Source of the DNA: Dactylis glomerata | Lineage: Eukaryota > Streptophyta > Magnoliopsida > Poales > Poaceae | Assembly: GCA_007115705.1 (NCBI GenBank) | Contig: QXEO01001579.1 | Coordinates: 1 to 64,000 of the forward strand | Length of the DNA stretch: 64,000 nt | Direction of reading: 5' to 3' | Shown here: piece by piece, positions 42,364 through 53,888 of the stretch | Numbering within the stretch: the stretch's first letter is position 1 | Layout: each line of letters starts with the position of its first letter | Notes under the pieces: model-generated | Told to the model about the DNA's origin: nothing | What the model saw: the letters and a program-made list of their open reading frames with translations, nothing else | Database searches by the model: none | Made by a program: the position numbers and the translations under genes

Positions 42364-44238
42364 GTTATAGCATACCTTCATCCATCGAGAAGTATACGTA
42401 TACGCACAATCTTTAAATTTGAAAACTTCACCAAAATCACCACTGCTACCATGGTCTGAAACATATTCTCGCACATGTGGTTTTCCAACTCCTTATTCCA
42501 CATGGGTATCTTTTGACTCATCAACTCCATTTTATCATGAACTGCAAGGTAACATTTTCAGAGGACTCTTCTATGCTTTCCCACGAGAAAAGGGGCTGCA
42601 GACTGAAAGGTGATTGTTCAACACTTGTTGAACCTCTCTCATTCTTCGGTGAGTGTGGTCCAACTTCATCAGATAATCCACATTCATGTTTACCGTCTGG
42701 TGTAACTCAGGCTAGCGCTGCCTTCTCTACGGTACCTGTCAAATATAGATAGGTTCATGTAAAATAATATATAGCTCAATTGTGCAACCAAACCACTTAT
42801 CCTTTAGAGATTATATAATAGATCCTCACTTATCTTGAATCTGTACATTATCCTGCGAGAAAAGAGACTGCAGACCAAACTGTAACTGCCCAACATTTGA
42901 TGAGCATATTTCCTTCAATGAGTCATTCTTCTTCATTAGGTAGTCCACGCTCATGTTTACCCTCTGGCATAACTGAACCCAATGTTGCCTTCTCTAGGGT
43001 TACTTTACAAATTTTGATAGATTCCTCTCAAATAAAATAGAGCTCAACGATGCAACCAAACCACTTATCCTTTAGAGATCCTTAATTTCTTCTACATGTA
43101 CAATATCAGACAGGAAAAGGGAGATTCCAGCCCAAATGGTGAGCATTCAATAAGTGTGCTTCTGCTTTATCAGGTAACCCGTATTCAATCATAGTTCTGC
43201 AACAAATAAAAATAATATAGCTATAATTGTTGCTCTGCCTACATCCTGCACAATACTGAAATTAGTACGAAACTGGGTAGGATTATGGACAGTCAAATTT
43301 ATAAGAGCTAAAATGGGAGGCGCTGAAAGGCAGATTTAGGTACTAACTTTTCATGAGGTTGACAATATAATCTTTCGATACAAATAGCGCAATTTCCCTT
43401 CTCTATTTCCATTAAGAATCTAAGATGGTCTGAGATGGCGATTTCTTATTTACAGTCTGTCTTAGTTCAGATCATGTTCCTGGTTTGTCTCCACGATCAA
43501 TGGATGTTTGAAAGCTTATTCGAGCTATAGACATAGAATAATTTAGAGAGGGAATATTTTTGACATAAAAATAAATATGTGGTATTTTTCTAAACATACT
43601 GAAGCTGCTCCAAGTCTCCAACCTCCAAAGCCACTTCATCGTGCGACCTATTGATGGCTAATTGGCTGAACAGGGTAATGCTATTAGAAACAAGTACTGT
43701 AGTATCTTCTCTGATCCAACGGATGCCAAAGATCAAAGCCACCAAAATTTAAACAAAATATAGGGCAAAAGGAACAAGCGAAATCAAGAGATATAGGAGA
43801 GCTAGGTAATCAATACATCTAAGTGGGAGGAGAGCTTCGGGAAGGAGAAATACCGGCATGGAGCTTAATAAGCAGGGCATTGAGGATGTGGGAGGTGTGA
43901 GGAGGCGCAGACAGGTAGGAACAAGATAGGGGATCTAAAGGCTGGAGCTAGGCACTGATCGAGTTCGCCCCGTCGTTGAGAGATTTGCCGTGCTCGCTTG
44001 CCGGTCCATGCTGCTGCCCGCGCGCGCTGCACTCGACGTTCCCACAGAGCTCCGCATGGCGGAGGTACGCGACCAGATTGAGCTCCGATCAACGAGGGTG
44101 CGGGACCTGGTGAAGCTCGGCCAGCATGCCCGGTCAGGGACCGGCCAGAGGGCCTAGCCATGGTCGTCGACAGGATATGCTATAGCCGGTGCCGATCTAG
44201 ACCAGAGAGCTTGGCTTGGTGTTTCCCGGCGCCGGCCG
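42364..44238 (-). pseudogene. Decayed host gene with three repeated exons, family unknown
   Basis: On the minus strand a coding-like block is present about three times with a spacing near 260 bases (about 43200-43110, 43015-42850 and 42740-42520). The shared pattern is roughly PxGKHExGLxDE, a charged/Ser-rich stretch, then FxLQxLFS. Copy 1 continues SPFSLQPLFSWESIEESSE before a stop; copies carry stops or a frameshift. GC-rich sequence at 43860-44238 could be its first exon or 5' UTR. I do not recognise the family. The gag-only LTR element begins at 44239 and may have cut it. Confidence 0.4.
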
Positions 44239-45880
44239 TGATGGTGCGTAGTAGGAACCTAGTCGGGAACTCCAAGAGGAAGGTATGAGGAGCACAGCAG
44301 CAAGTTTCCCTCAGTTGTGAAACCAAGGTTTATCGAACCAGTGGGAGAAAGCCAAATTTCAGAAGGTGATGCTTGCTAGCTTTGCGACACTCCGGACAAT
44401 GGCGCCAGACAAATACTGGTGCGTAGTTGACGTGGGAGCTTCTTCACCTAGCAGCAATGTGGAACCTGCACACAACATAACCAAGTACTTCGCCCCAACT
44501 TACGACGAGGTTGTCAATCTCACCGGTTTGCTGTAAACAAAGGATTAAGCGTATCGAGTGGTAAAAGGTAATAGTATGCGAGAATGTAAATAAGCAAGTA
44601 AAAGTAAAACGGTAATAGCAATGTAAAAGGAATTAGACCGGGGTCCACAGTTCACTAGTGGTGTCTCTCCATAAGATAAATAACAACATGCTGGGTAAAC
44701 AAATTACAGTTGGGCAATTGATAGAGTAAAGATAGCGTACATATGTCATGAGGATCACTATGAGATTCACTCTGGGCATTACGACAAAATACATAGACCG
44801 TAATCCAACTGCATCTATGACTAATAATCCACTCTCGAGGTGTCATCCGACTACCCGTTGAGTATTAAGTTGCAAACAATAGATAACTGCATTAAACAAA
44901 GTGCGTAATGTAAACAATGCAAATGTCCTTGGACACAAGAATGTTGTTTTGTCCCTAGTGGCAACAACACATCTACAACCTTAGAGGTTTCTGTCACTCC
45001 TCCAGATTACTAGAGGCATGAACCCACTATCGAGCATAAATACCCCCTCTTGGAGTCACTAGCATCTACTCAGCCAAGATATCTAGTAGCAACGGAGAGC
45101 ATGCAAGATCATAAACAACATAGAAATAACATAAATATAATAATTCAGCACATTAACTTGACATAGTATCAATATTCATCGGATCCCAATAAATACAACA
45201 TGTAGAATTACACAAAAATGATCTTGATTATGATAGGCAGCTCACAAGATCTAAACATGAAGCACATAGTGGAGAAGACAACCATCTAGCTACTGCTATG
45301 GACCCGTAGTCCAAGATAGACTACTCACACATCACTCTGGAGGCGACCATGGTGATGAAAAAGGCATCCGGTAGGGATTCCCCTCTCCGGCAGGGTGCCG
45401 CGAAGAGCTTCTGGACCCTCCCGATCTTGCGTCGACGACGACGGCGGCTTGCAGTATGTTTCGAGGAAAATTGATTGGGCCTTAGGTTTTTCCCGTCGAG
45501 GGGAATATATAGGCGGAAGGGCGGTGTCAGGAGGTGTACCAGGGGGCCTCACCCCCTGGTGGCGCGGCCGGGGCCTGGCCCGCGCCGCCCTAGGGTGTGG
45601 CCAGGTCCTGGCCCCCCTCCGTCTCATCTTCGGACTTTGACTCATGTTTGGAAAAATAGGAGGTTGGGCTTTTGTTTTGTCCAATTCTGAGAATATTTTC
45701 TATGTAGCTTTTCTGAAACACAAAAACAGCAGAAAACAGGTCCTGGCACTGTGGCGTCTCGTTAGTGGGTTAGTTTCAGAAAATGCATAAAAACGCTACG
45801 AAGTGTAACAAAACACAAAGCAAATGGTGTATAAACAAGCATGAAGCATCAAAAATTATAGATACGTTTGAGACGTATCA
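44239..45880 (-). repeat. 3' LTR of the gag-less element
   Basis: About 1.64 kb, ends GACGTATCA before the polypurine tract (45881-45895, GCATCCCCAAGCTT with one extra A). Contains CAATGGCGCCAG at about 44396, a short echo of the primer-site sequence. Confidence 0.8.
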
Positions 45881-48424
45881 AGCATCCCCAAGCTTAACTC
45901 CTGCTCGTCCTCGAGTAGGTAAGTGATAACAAAACAATAATTTTGAGGTGACATGCACCATCACAATCTTGATCAATGATGTAAAGCATTGCGTGCGAAG
46001 ATCAAAGTACTTAAAACATGGGCATAAGAGACATAATCTTGACAATAAAACTTAGCAACCATGTTATAACATGAATAGTAACACAAACAAAAGATCATGA
46101 GTAATGAAACATTGAAATTCTAGTGTGTATTCAAATCATATAAAAAAATATAGTAAAGTGGTTTTCAGCTTGTCCTTCATGGAATAGCAAAACATAAATG
46201 CATAGGACACCTTCAAGTTTAAGAGGGCGACTAAATAGAAATAATTTAAGAACAAGGAAAACCATAATCATGAATCAATCAATGATAAACTTTGGGACTA
46301 TGTACATTAAACTCAGAATGACAACTATGCTCTCTTAGACGGTGCATAAAGATAGAAGGTGATGACTCAACATAAAAGTAAAAGAAAGGCCCTTCGCAGA
46401 GGGATGCAGTGATTAAACATGTGCTAGAGCTTTTCATTTGTAAAACAGAGAGATAAAAATTAGTTTTGAGAGGTGGTTGTCTTTGTCAATGACTGGCAAT
46501 GGGGTTCTTACTATCTTCCATAAAAAGCAAGTTTATGAGAGAAAGATTGGCACTTTGGTGCTCTTTTATAAAGCTTGGCACTCCTCCCCACTTTTCCTTT
46601 CACAAACCATGGCTAACCGATTCCATCGGGTGCCCACCAACTTTCACATACCATGGAGGAGTGCCTTTTTTTCTTTTCTCTTTTTCCCTTTTTTTCTCTT
46701 TGGAATAAAACAATATGGAAGATAGCAAATCCGGCCACTATGTCCCCATGAGCTGAAAACAGTGTCACAAAATGAGAAGTATTTTGAAGGTTTTTTGAAA
46801 GATAGCACATGAAAATTTACTTGGAATGGCTTGCAAATACCATGCTTAGGAATTTATAATGGACACATTGGCAAACTTGGTTTTTGGGAGTTGGATGCAC
46901 GAGTAGAGCTCATACTCAGTACAAAATGAAGGCTAGCAAAAGACTAGGAGCGACCAACTCAGAGGGCAATAACGGCCATAATCATGCATAGCGAGAAAAC
47001 ATCATTAAACGAAGCATAAAGTGGTATCACAAGTCAAAAACCAAATGATCATAGAGGCTATATGGCGACTTGTTAGAGTCAAACATGTTGTAAGCATGCG
47101 CCAAGTCAACCCATATAAAGCATCAAAGGAGAAAACCACAATAACATGTTCCCATATAATAAAAATAACGCATGATTTTTTTAAAGGCTCATTGAGCTAT
47201 CTCAGTCATTTGACAAGTCATGCTACAGCAAAAACTACTAAGTATACTATCAAAACGATATCAAGTATGACATGCAAAAGTCTAAGCCGTAGCCTAAACA
47301 AGCTCCCATTTGTACCATTTTAGGCATGAAACTTTTTCCTCTTTTCCAACACCATTCAAACCTTTTTTAAATAACTCTTTTGATGAAAACCAACATAGAC
47401 CAGTGGTCTAAATACACATTGATACAAAGGTATAACAAGATCTGAACAAAAATCAAGGTGAAAAACTAAAGCTAAACGTAGTTCTAGAAAAAGTGAACAC
47501 TCGTTGAACGATAAGAGTTAAAACTGGAGTGTTCTTGGCAATGAAAAACGGAGTGTGTCTTCTCCAAAAGAAATTTTTTGGGATCCAACCATTTATTTCA
47601 GCAAACAAAACAAAAGAAAACTGAAAGCAAAAGTAAAGACGCTCCAAGAAAAACGCATAGAATATGAAGCAATAAAAATATAATGTGTTGAAAGATGACC
47701 TGATTTTTGCCGATGAAGAAGGGGTGCCTCGGGGGCATCTCCAAGCTTTGATGCTTGAACATCTTGGATATTTATTGGGGTGACATGGGCATCCCCAAGC
47801 TTAAGCTTTTGTCCATACTTCATCTCATCTCATCACTCTCCATTCCCTACACTTGAAAACTTTCTTCATACAAAACTTCACACAATTCTATTAGCAACAT
47901 TTGTATAAGCATAATAATAAATCTACCCTTTTGGTTTAGTTTCAAACTCAAATATACCAACCATTAAAGAATAAGATAGTGTAGCAACTTCCTCAAAAGT
48001 TCCGTGATCAAAAGAACTCAAAAAGAAAGCGATCGAGAGACAAACACAAATAGTGGCAAATTTGTCAAAACAGAACAGCTGACAGAGATCGATTTTTTCG
48101 AGGACCTTCTGTTACTCAAATTGAAAAGTGCAAAACTAATGGAAGTTTGTAAATAACCTGGGGCATATGCACAAGAAATGGCAGATCAAAAAGATATTCT
48201 GAGAATTTTCACGAATTTTTACGGTGCAGCACAGAAATCTATTTTAGGACAGCAACTTCCCCAAATCTTACCTCCCTCAAATTAGAGGTTCTTCTTGGCA
48301 CAAAAACAAAATAAAAATGATAAGGAGAGGTCATTACAGTAGTAATAACTTCCAAGACTCAAATTAAAAGAAAAAGTACTGAAAAGAAAACATTGGGTTA
48401 TCTTCCAAGAGTATTTTTCTTTAA
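45881..48424 (-). other. Non-coding interior of the gag-less element
   Basis: Aligns along its length with 2619-5170, including the pyrimidine-rich run (46665-46705) and polypurine-like strings near 47735 and 47790. No protein coding. Confidence 0.75.
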
Positions 48425-48530
48425 GGGATTTCTATTTTCGTGCCCTCGGGTACTTAGTTGTACTCAGTTTTCCCCAACTCTTTAGTTTTTCCTCAGTTTT
48501 CCCCAAGCCCATATCTGAAACCCTCAGAAG
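48425..48530 (+). repeat. Left terminal inverted repeat of the MULE
   Basis: Matches the reverse of 53600-53705 through GGTTT-CAGA near its inner edge, with a handful of substitutions. Confidence 0.9.
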
Positions 48531-48610
48531 GAGCTTGGACGGGAGGATTTCCATTTAGTTGACCGTTCCGTGCTGACGTGTGGGGCCGCATCGTGTGGGG
48601 CCGCGTCGTG

Positions 48611-48708
48611 TGGGGCTGGTAGAAAGGGACCGCGTGGGACAGGACGAGACCGCGTCGCGTGGGGCTGGTAGAAAGGGACCGCGTAGGACAGGACGAGACC
48701 GCGTTTGG
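48611..48708. repeat. 49-bp tandem repeat, two copies
   Basis: TGGGGCTGGTAGAAAGGGAC...GACCGCGT twice, preceded by shorter GTGTGGGGCCGC echoes. Lies just inside the left inverted repeat. Confidence 0.85.
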
Positions 48709-49103
48709 TTGTACGTGAGAGCTCGGTTCTGTCTCTCTCGGCCCAAATTGACATTTTTCAGAGCGCCTTTTCCCCCCTCTCTCTATAACAGTTCTCTCTC
48801 TTTTCACCAAATTAGTATCAAATCTAAAGAAGCTTCTATTTCTGTCTTTCTTCAATGATTATTGCCTTTTGGCCCTTGTTTTTTGCCCAATATGGTAACA
48901 AATATAGTAGCAAATCTAGAAGCTCGTATAGGATAAATTTATAGCAGCATAATAAATCCAGAAAACTAAGTATAATACATAAACTGCATACAGCAGCCAA
49001 TAACGATGTTAATGTTCACGACAAACTAAGCTGAAAATAATACAAGACGCAATGTATGGCCATCATGAAGATTAGGATACCCCAGGACGAATGAATCTGT
49101 TCT

Positions 49104-50506
49104 TCATTCTTCATCATATATTTCGTCGTCGCTACATTCCATGAGATGAAGGAAATATTCACTGAACTCCTTCCGTCTGCAGTGTGCAGCCAATACATCC
49201 TCCAAACGGTATGTCCTTTGTTTATTTTTCAGACCGTCGTATCCTAATCTATCCACACGTCGTGGCCACTCATCCCAGGCCTTTTTATCATCAAAGTACT
49301 CTCTGATATAACCCAAATCCATGTAGTAGATGCAGCCAGGTCGAAGTGTCGGGTGCACTCTGGTGTCGACGGAGATACACCTGATATAATTGACGAAGAA
49401 GGCACGACTGCCAATGTTACTGACGGCATGGAGAGAGCGGCTCTCAGTGTCCACACGATACACCAATGGTTGACCTTCCTCCAAATGCCTGTTGCCACTG
49501 CTGCCGCCCAACAACACAAGCAGCAGATCACCATCCGACTTCACAAGGTAGAACTTGTCATTTCCAAGTTCTGGAAAAAAATAGTGTCTCCATGTTGACA
49601 GTGCTCGCGCGCTGCTCCAACTGGACATTGTTGGTGCACACTAATGTTTCGAACTCAAAATTGTTCACAGCCATTGCATACAATTCACCATTGAACGGGG
49701 TAATGCAACGCAGGGAATGGTGCTCGATCGAAAATCTTCCTTCTCCCCAATCTTCATCTATATCCTTAGTTGGAGTGCTCTCATCGACCCAAGCAATTTC
49801 CATGGGGTAACCTGTGCAAACAAAGACTATAGTCGAGGACTTCATTAGAGCGACTGACTTCACAATAACAGATGGCATCTGCGCCTCAAACATAGTATTC
49901 GATGTCTTTGTGAGTGGGTTCAGAAGACATATCTTGTGCGGCTGGTTCTTCTGGGCAAGCACGATGACGCCACGGCAAAAGCCGACAAAGTAGTATCTAA
50001 AATATATTGATGAAGATAACATTCAGCACTAAGATGTTTACGATTGAAAATAAAAATAGATTAACTCTATAGATATGGAGGAATTTGAACCTTGCATGAA
50101 CTTCCATTAGATTGATGGTGACGTAGCGGGATGTACGGAGGTGGAGGAAGGAGAACTCAGCGGCGCGTGGAAGGGCGTGTTCTACCATGATCCATTCGTG
50201 CAGGTGCACGTTGGGCTCAGGTAAATCTGAGCGCCAATTTCTACAAACTTGACTCAAAACAGAGTAGGTGTCCACGTACTCCTCGTTCGCCAGTAAGCAG
50301 TCGCCGATCTTGTGAAGTGGTCCGTCACACTTAAGGGAGGCCCAGTTCACGGAGGCGCCGCGCCTGGATGCGCCGCCCTCGGAGGCGACGGGCTCGGCGG
50401 CGACGGCCTCGGATGCGACGGGCTCGACGGCGACGGGCTCGGAGGCGATGGGCTTGGAGGCGACGGGCTCGGGGGCGACGGCCGCCGGCGCATTCTTTTT
50501 CTCCAT
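49104..50506 (-). pseudogene. F-box / DUF295 gene carried by the MULE (frameshifted)
   Basis: Exon 1 (50506-50091) begins MEKKNAPAAV, has an Ala/Pro/Glu repeat (PVASEPVAVEPVASEAVA), then an F-box-like stretch ending VLSQVCRNWRSDLPEP. A 94-bp GT...AG intron (50090-49997) leads to exon 2, RYYFVGFCRGVIVLAQ ..., with DUF295 wording: HSLRCITPFNGELYAM, then DKFYLVKSDGDLLLVLL, RAFFVNYIRCISVDTR, GCIYYMDLG, ending SDDEIYDEE at 49104. A run of seven T (about 49575-49583 on the minus strand) shifts the frame in the middle. In plants such proteins are substrate adaptors of SCF ubiquitin ligases. This copy is probably inactive unless the shift is a sequencing error. Confidence 0.8.
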
Positions 50507-51540
50507 CGCCGGCAGGAGAGCGTGCGTAGGGCGGTTGGGGTTTTTTGGAGAAGGTGATGGGACGTGAGAGGCGTGGTTGCGTGCGTGAGTGAGAATGAGA
50601 CTGTGTGCAGAGGGAGGGAGAGAGGGGCTCTGTACAGGCAAAGTGACGGTTCGTCTCAGCAGTTTCTCAAAAAAACTAGAAGTTTGGTCTCAACACGTGC
50701 ACCGCGCGCCTAACCGCTGCGCACCACGACACGCGTCCGTGGTACTGCACGTCTGCACCGTTACGTGTACTCAGTTCTACCCTCGAGTCTTACACTGGAA
50801 AAATATCTGTACTCAGTTTTCCCCTCGAGTACTAATACTGGCTAGTGCAATATACTAAGTTTTACCCTCAAGTGGCTGGTCAACAGAGAGTCAACAAATG
50901 GGATTAAACTATCTAATTGAGTCATTTCATGCGCAAAAAAAATTCAAAAAAATAAAATCATAGTGCCTCCAACTCATGGAGTCTTGTTACGCGACCTGCC
51001 ACGTAGACAATCATATATAAATCAAGTTTTAACACAAATGGCCACTTCTCAAATCACTAGTAGCTATGAAGGTTCATGGCTTTCCACTAAAACCCCTTCT
51101 CAAAACATCTATATCCAAAACATAGTTTGTCTGAATGAGGCCATAATTTTCACCCTCATGTATATTTGAATTGCTAATACTTTGAGGTAGGCCAACCTGG
51201 GTTTGATTGTACAAAACATGTGTTTTTCTTTTTCTAAATCTCTTATTTGAATTCCTTAGACTGTTTACTATTTACTTGCCCTTGGATCCTTGATACTACT
51301 CAGTTTTACCCTCTCCCTTCTCACAGAAGCCCAAACTTGGCCTGATTGGTCGAGCTGTTGTCACACGGATCGTGCCCACCTACCGTCGATCCTATGATCT
51401 AACGGGCAGGATAACCCCTCTTTCTCTCTCATCATGGCCACCCTCTCTCTATCTGTCGGTGGCAAACTACTACCCCTCTATGTATGCTAAATAACGAGTT
51501 TGCCACCAGATTCAACAAGTTTGGTAATCACGAATTTCTT
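50507..51540. other. MULE interior, no gene; repeated TIR-like strings
   Basis: ACTCAGTTTTCCCCTCGAGT-type strings, echoes of the terminal repeat, occur near 50768, 50811, 50855 and 51297. Confidence 0.6.
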
Positions 51541-51542
51541 GT

Positions 51543-51930
51543 AGGTGTTACTTTTCACGGTAAAATGATAAACTATCACGAATTTCCATTTCTTTTAGGC
51601 ATTACTTTTCATGGTAAAATATAAACTATCACGAATTTTCATTTCTTTTAGGCATTACTTTTCACGGTAAAATGATAAACTATCACAAATTTCCATTTCT
51701 TGTAGGCATTACTTTTTACGGTAAAATGATAAACTATCACGAATTTCCATTTCTTTTAGGCATTACTTTTCATGGTAAAATGATAAACTATCACGAATTT
51801 CCATTTCTTGTAGGCATTACTTTTCACGGTAAAATGATAAACTATCACGAATTTCCATTTCTTTTAGGCATTACTTTTCACGGTAAAATGATAAACTATC
51901 ACGAATTTCCATTTCTTTTAGGCATTACTT
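51543..51930. repeat. 54-bp minisatellite, about seven copies
   Basis: Unit contains CACGGTAAAATGATAAAC and TATCACGAATTTCCATTTC; copies differ at a few positions (for example CTTTTAG/CTTGTAG). Because 54 is divisible by three, an 18-residue repeat appears in translation, but nothing suggests it is a protein. Confidence 0.93.
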
Positions 51931-52131
51931 TTTTGTTGAGATATAAACCCCCACAACGGTCATCTCCTCCTTAATTTATTGTGTAAACCCCACAATGGTC
52001 ATCTCTACCTTAATTTATGGTGTAAACCCCACAACGGTCATCTCTCCCTTATAAACCCCCACAACGGCCATCCCTCATGCCAATAGGTTCTGCCTCTCTC
52101 TTCTTCGTTCACATACACTTGATCCATTGCC

Positions 52132-52726
52132 ATGGCTTCCATGTCTCGGATGCCGACCAGAAGGGGAAGGGGAAGGGGAAGGAGAAGGGGCGGCCGAGGT
52201 GGTGGATCATCATCATTGCCACCACCACCGTCAACACTGCCATTGATCATAGAAGAGTTCTTCATCGTCATCTATGAAGACCCTTTGGCCAAGAAGGTAC
52301 GTATGCGTTCCCACATATATGATACATGTGATTAATTATGTGCATGTTCTAAAAAACCCTATAATTTCAAACGATCGGCGCTCGATCTCTTTGCAGGCAC
52401 TCCCACAAAAGTTTGTGGACTATCTTGATGGCCAGGAGCCCGCAAATGTGTATCTGCGAGCAGCTGACTATGGTGCTCGTCTCTAGACCGTGGAGGTCCT
52501 ATTTGACGGACAAGGCCAGATGTACCTCAACAAGGGCTGGGAGAATTTTGCCATCGCGCACAGTGTGGATTTCGGCTGCTTCCTACACTTCAAATATGAA
52601 GGCGATTATATGCTCACAGTGAAGGTGTTCGATGGAACAACGTGCATGAAGTACTACTACACGGACGATGAAGATACTGACGATGAAAGCGACGATGACG
52701 TGAAGCCATGCATCCATCCCCTTTAG
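52132..52726 (+). pseudogene. B3-domain gene carried by the MULE (stop codon)
   Basis: Exon 1 (52132-52296) encodes MASMSRMPTRRGRGR followed by Gly- and Pro-rich sequence. Intron 52297-52396 is GTACGT...TTTGCAG, phase 0. Exon 2 (52397-52726) reads as a plant B3 DNA-binding domain: LPQKFVDYLDGQEP, VEVLFDGQGQMYLNKGWENF, FGCFLHFKYEGDYMLTVKVF, then an acidic tail. A TAG at 52484-52486 sits where B3 proteins of this group usually have tryptophan after YGARL. REM-like B3 proteins are nuclear transcription factors; this copy would stop after 84 residues. Confidence 0.82.
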
Positions 52727-53599
52727 ATAAGGGTATTATGACCAAGAATATATATGTAGCTTCATATGCATTGATTTAGAGATCTAGCTATTTTCTATAT
52801 ATTAAGCATGTAAAAATAATAGGGAATCACAATTTCCACCATGATTCGAGCACCACAGCCTCCAAACGATGCCGATGCCGATATCGGCATGGTCAGAACG
52901 GCTATGCTCGCCGCCACTGCTAGGTCACCATCGGGATGCACGTACCCACAATCTCATCCCCTCATTCGACCACTGACACACTAGAGATACCGTCGAGGTC
53001 AATGACGAACGTACATGCTGATGCCAATGCCAAACATGCACTCCGCTGTGGGCACGGCCACGCCGCCCCGCTATGCTGGACGCCACAGACCACCGCGAGG
53101 TCTTTCCCTTCGCCACCACACTCCCCTAGCACCCATCTATACACGCCAGAAAGGAGAGACACTAGTTTTCTCTACATTGCTCGCGTTCGTGTCCGACACC
53201 GTCAGTCAAAGTGTTGAGGTCGTCGTCGATGTCCTCGACCATTTCTTCTCTTCTTTGCATGGTTAAATGCGTCTAGTTCATATCTATCTAATGCGTATGG
53301 TCTCGCCTCATGCAGTTCTTTGTGGACGTCGATCTCATCTCGGCACCCTGCAGGCCACCTCCTCCGTTTAGAAATCTAATCCTACCCGTGTATTGCCCCT
53401 TGTATCAGCGTCATGGCCCCACTTGCCATTCGATATACTGAAGCCCCACTCGTCCGTGTTTTGGTCAGGGATACGGCGATGCTTACGGTCAAACAAAGAT
53501 GGATGGTCTGACGTGTCTTTGCGGGCTCTACGTGGCCCCACTAGTCAGCAGATAAGGGTCAAAGTTGTTGACCCGTCGGGCAACCGGCCATTCCAGCAC
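52727..53599. other. MULE interior right of the B3 gene
   Basis: No supported gene. A short frame at 52841-52984 (47 codons) and GC-richer sequence to 53270 may be further captured exon pieces, but no domain is visible. Confidence 0.5.
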
Positions 53600-53705
53600 T
53601 TGTGACGGTTTCAGACAAGGGCTTGGACAAAACTGAGGAAAAACTAAGGAGCTGGGGAAAACTGAGTACAACTAAGGACCCGAGGGCACGAAAATAGAAA
53701 TCCCT
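53600..53705 (-). repeat. Right terminal inverted repeat of the MULE
   Basis: Inverse of 48425-48530; ends CGAAAATAGAAATCCC next to the target duplication TTTCTTTAA. Confidence 0.9.
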
Positions 53706-53888
53706 TTCTTTAACGCCTTTGAGCTAGGCGCAGAAAGTGGAAATCAAGTAATATCAAGTGAGGCATTAAGATCAATTGCATAAGTCTTTTCAACAAGACA
53801 TTGTATTGTATCCAAATGAGTTTTTGAAGATCCCTTGTGAACACTCTTTGGTTCACTTCTTTCTCCCCGGCAACGACGCCAGAAAGCT

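Larger units (their letters stand above)
48425..53705. mobile_element. Mutator-like element carrying host genes (Pack-MULE, 5.28 kb)
   Basis: Begins GGGATTTCTATTTTCGTGCC and ends with its inverse, flanked by a perfect 9-bp target duplication TTTCTTTAA (48416-48424, 53706-53714). The uninterrupted pre-insertion sequence survives at 5158-5185 in the related element. Terminal inverted repeats run about 105 bp at roughly 90% identity. The interior has an F-box/DUF295 gene (minus), a 54-bp minisatellite and a B3-domain gene (plus), both genes with an intron. No MURA-type transposase is visible, so it depends on another element. Confidence 0.93.

Noticed and set aside
50312..50557. Gly/Asp-rich repeat frame on the plus strand
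   Set aside because: Antisense of the Ala/Pro/Glu repeat at the N-terminus of the F-box gene.
51543..51930. CRISPR-like array
   Set aside because: Repeats are contiguous with no spacers of unique sequence, and the genome is a plant's.
51672..51974. 100-codon frame with perfect 18-residue repeats
   Set aside because: It is a translation of the 54-bp minisatellite; no start context, no homologue, and repeats cover the non-coding MULE interior.
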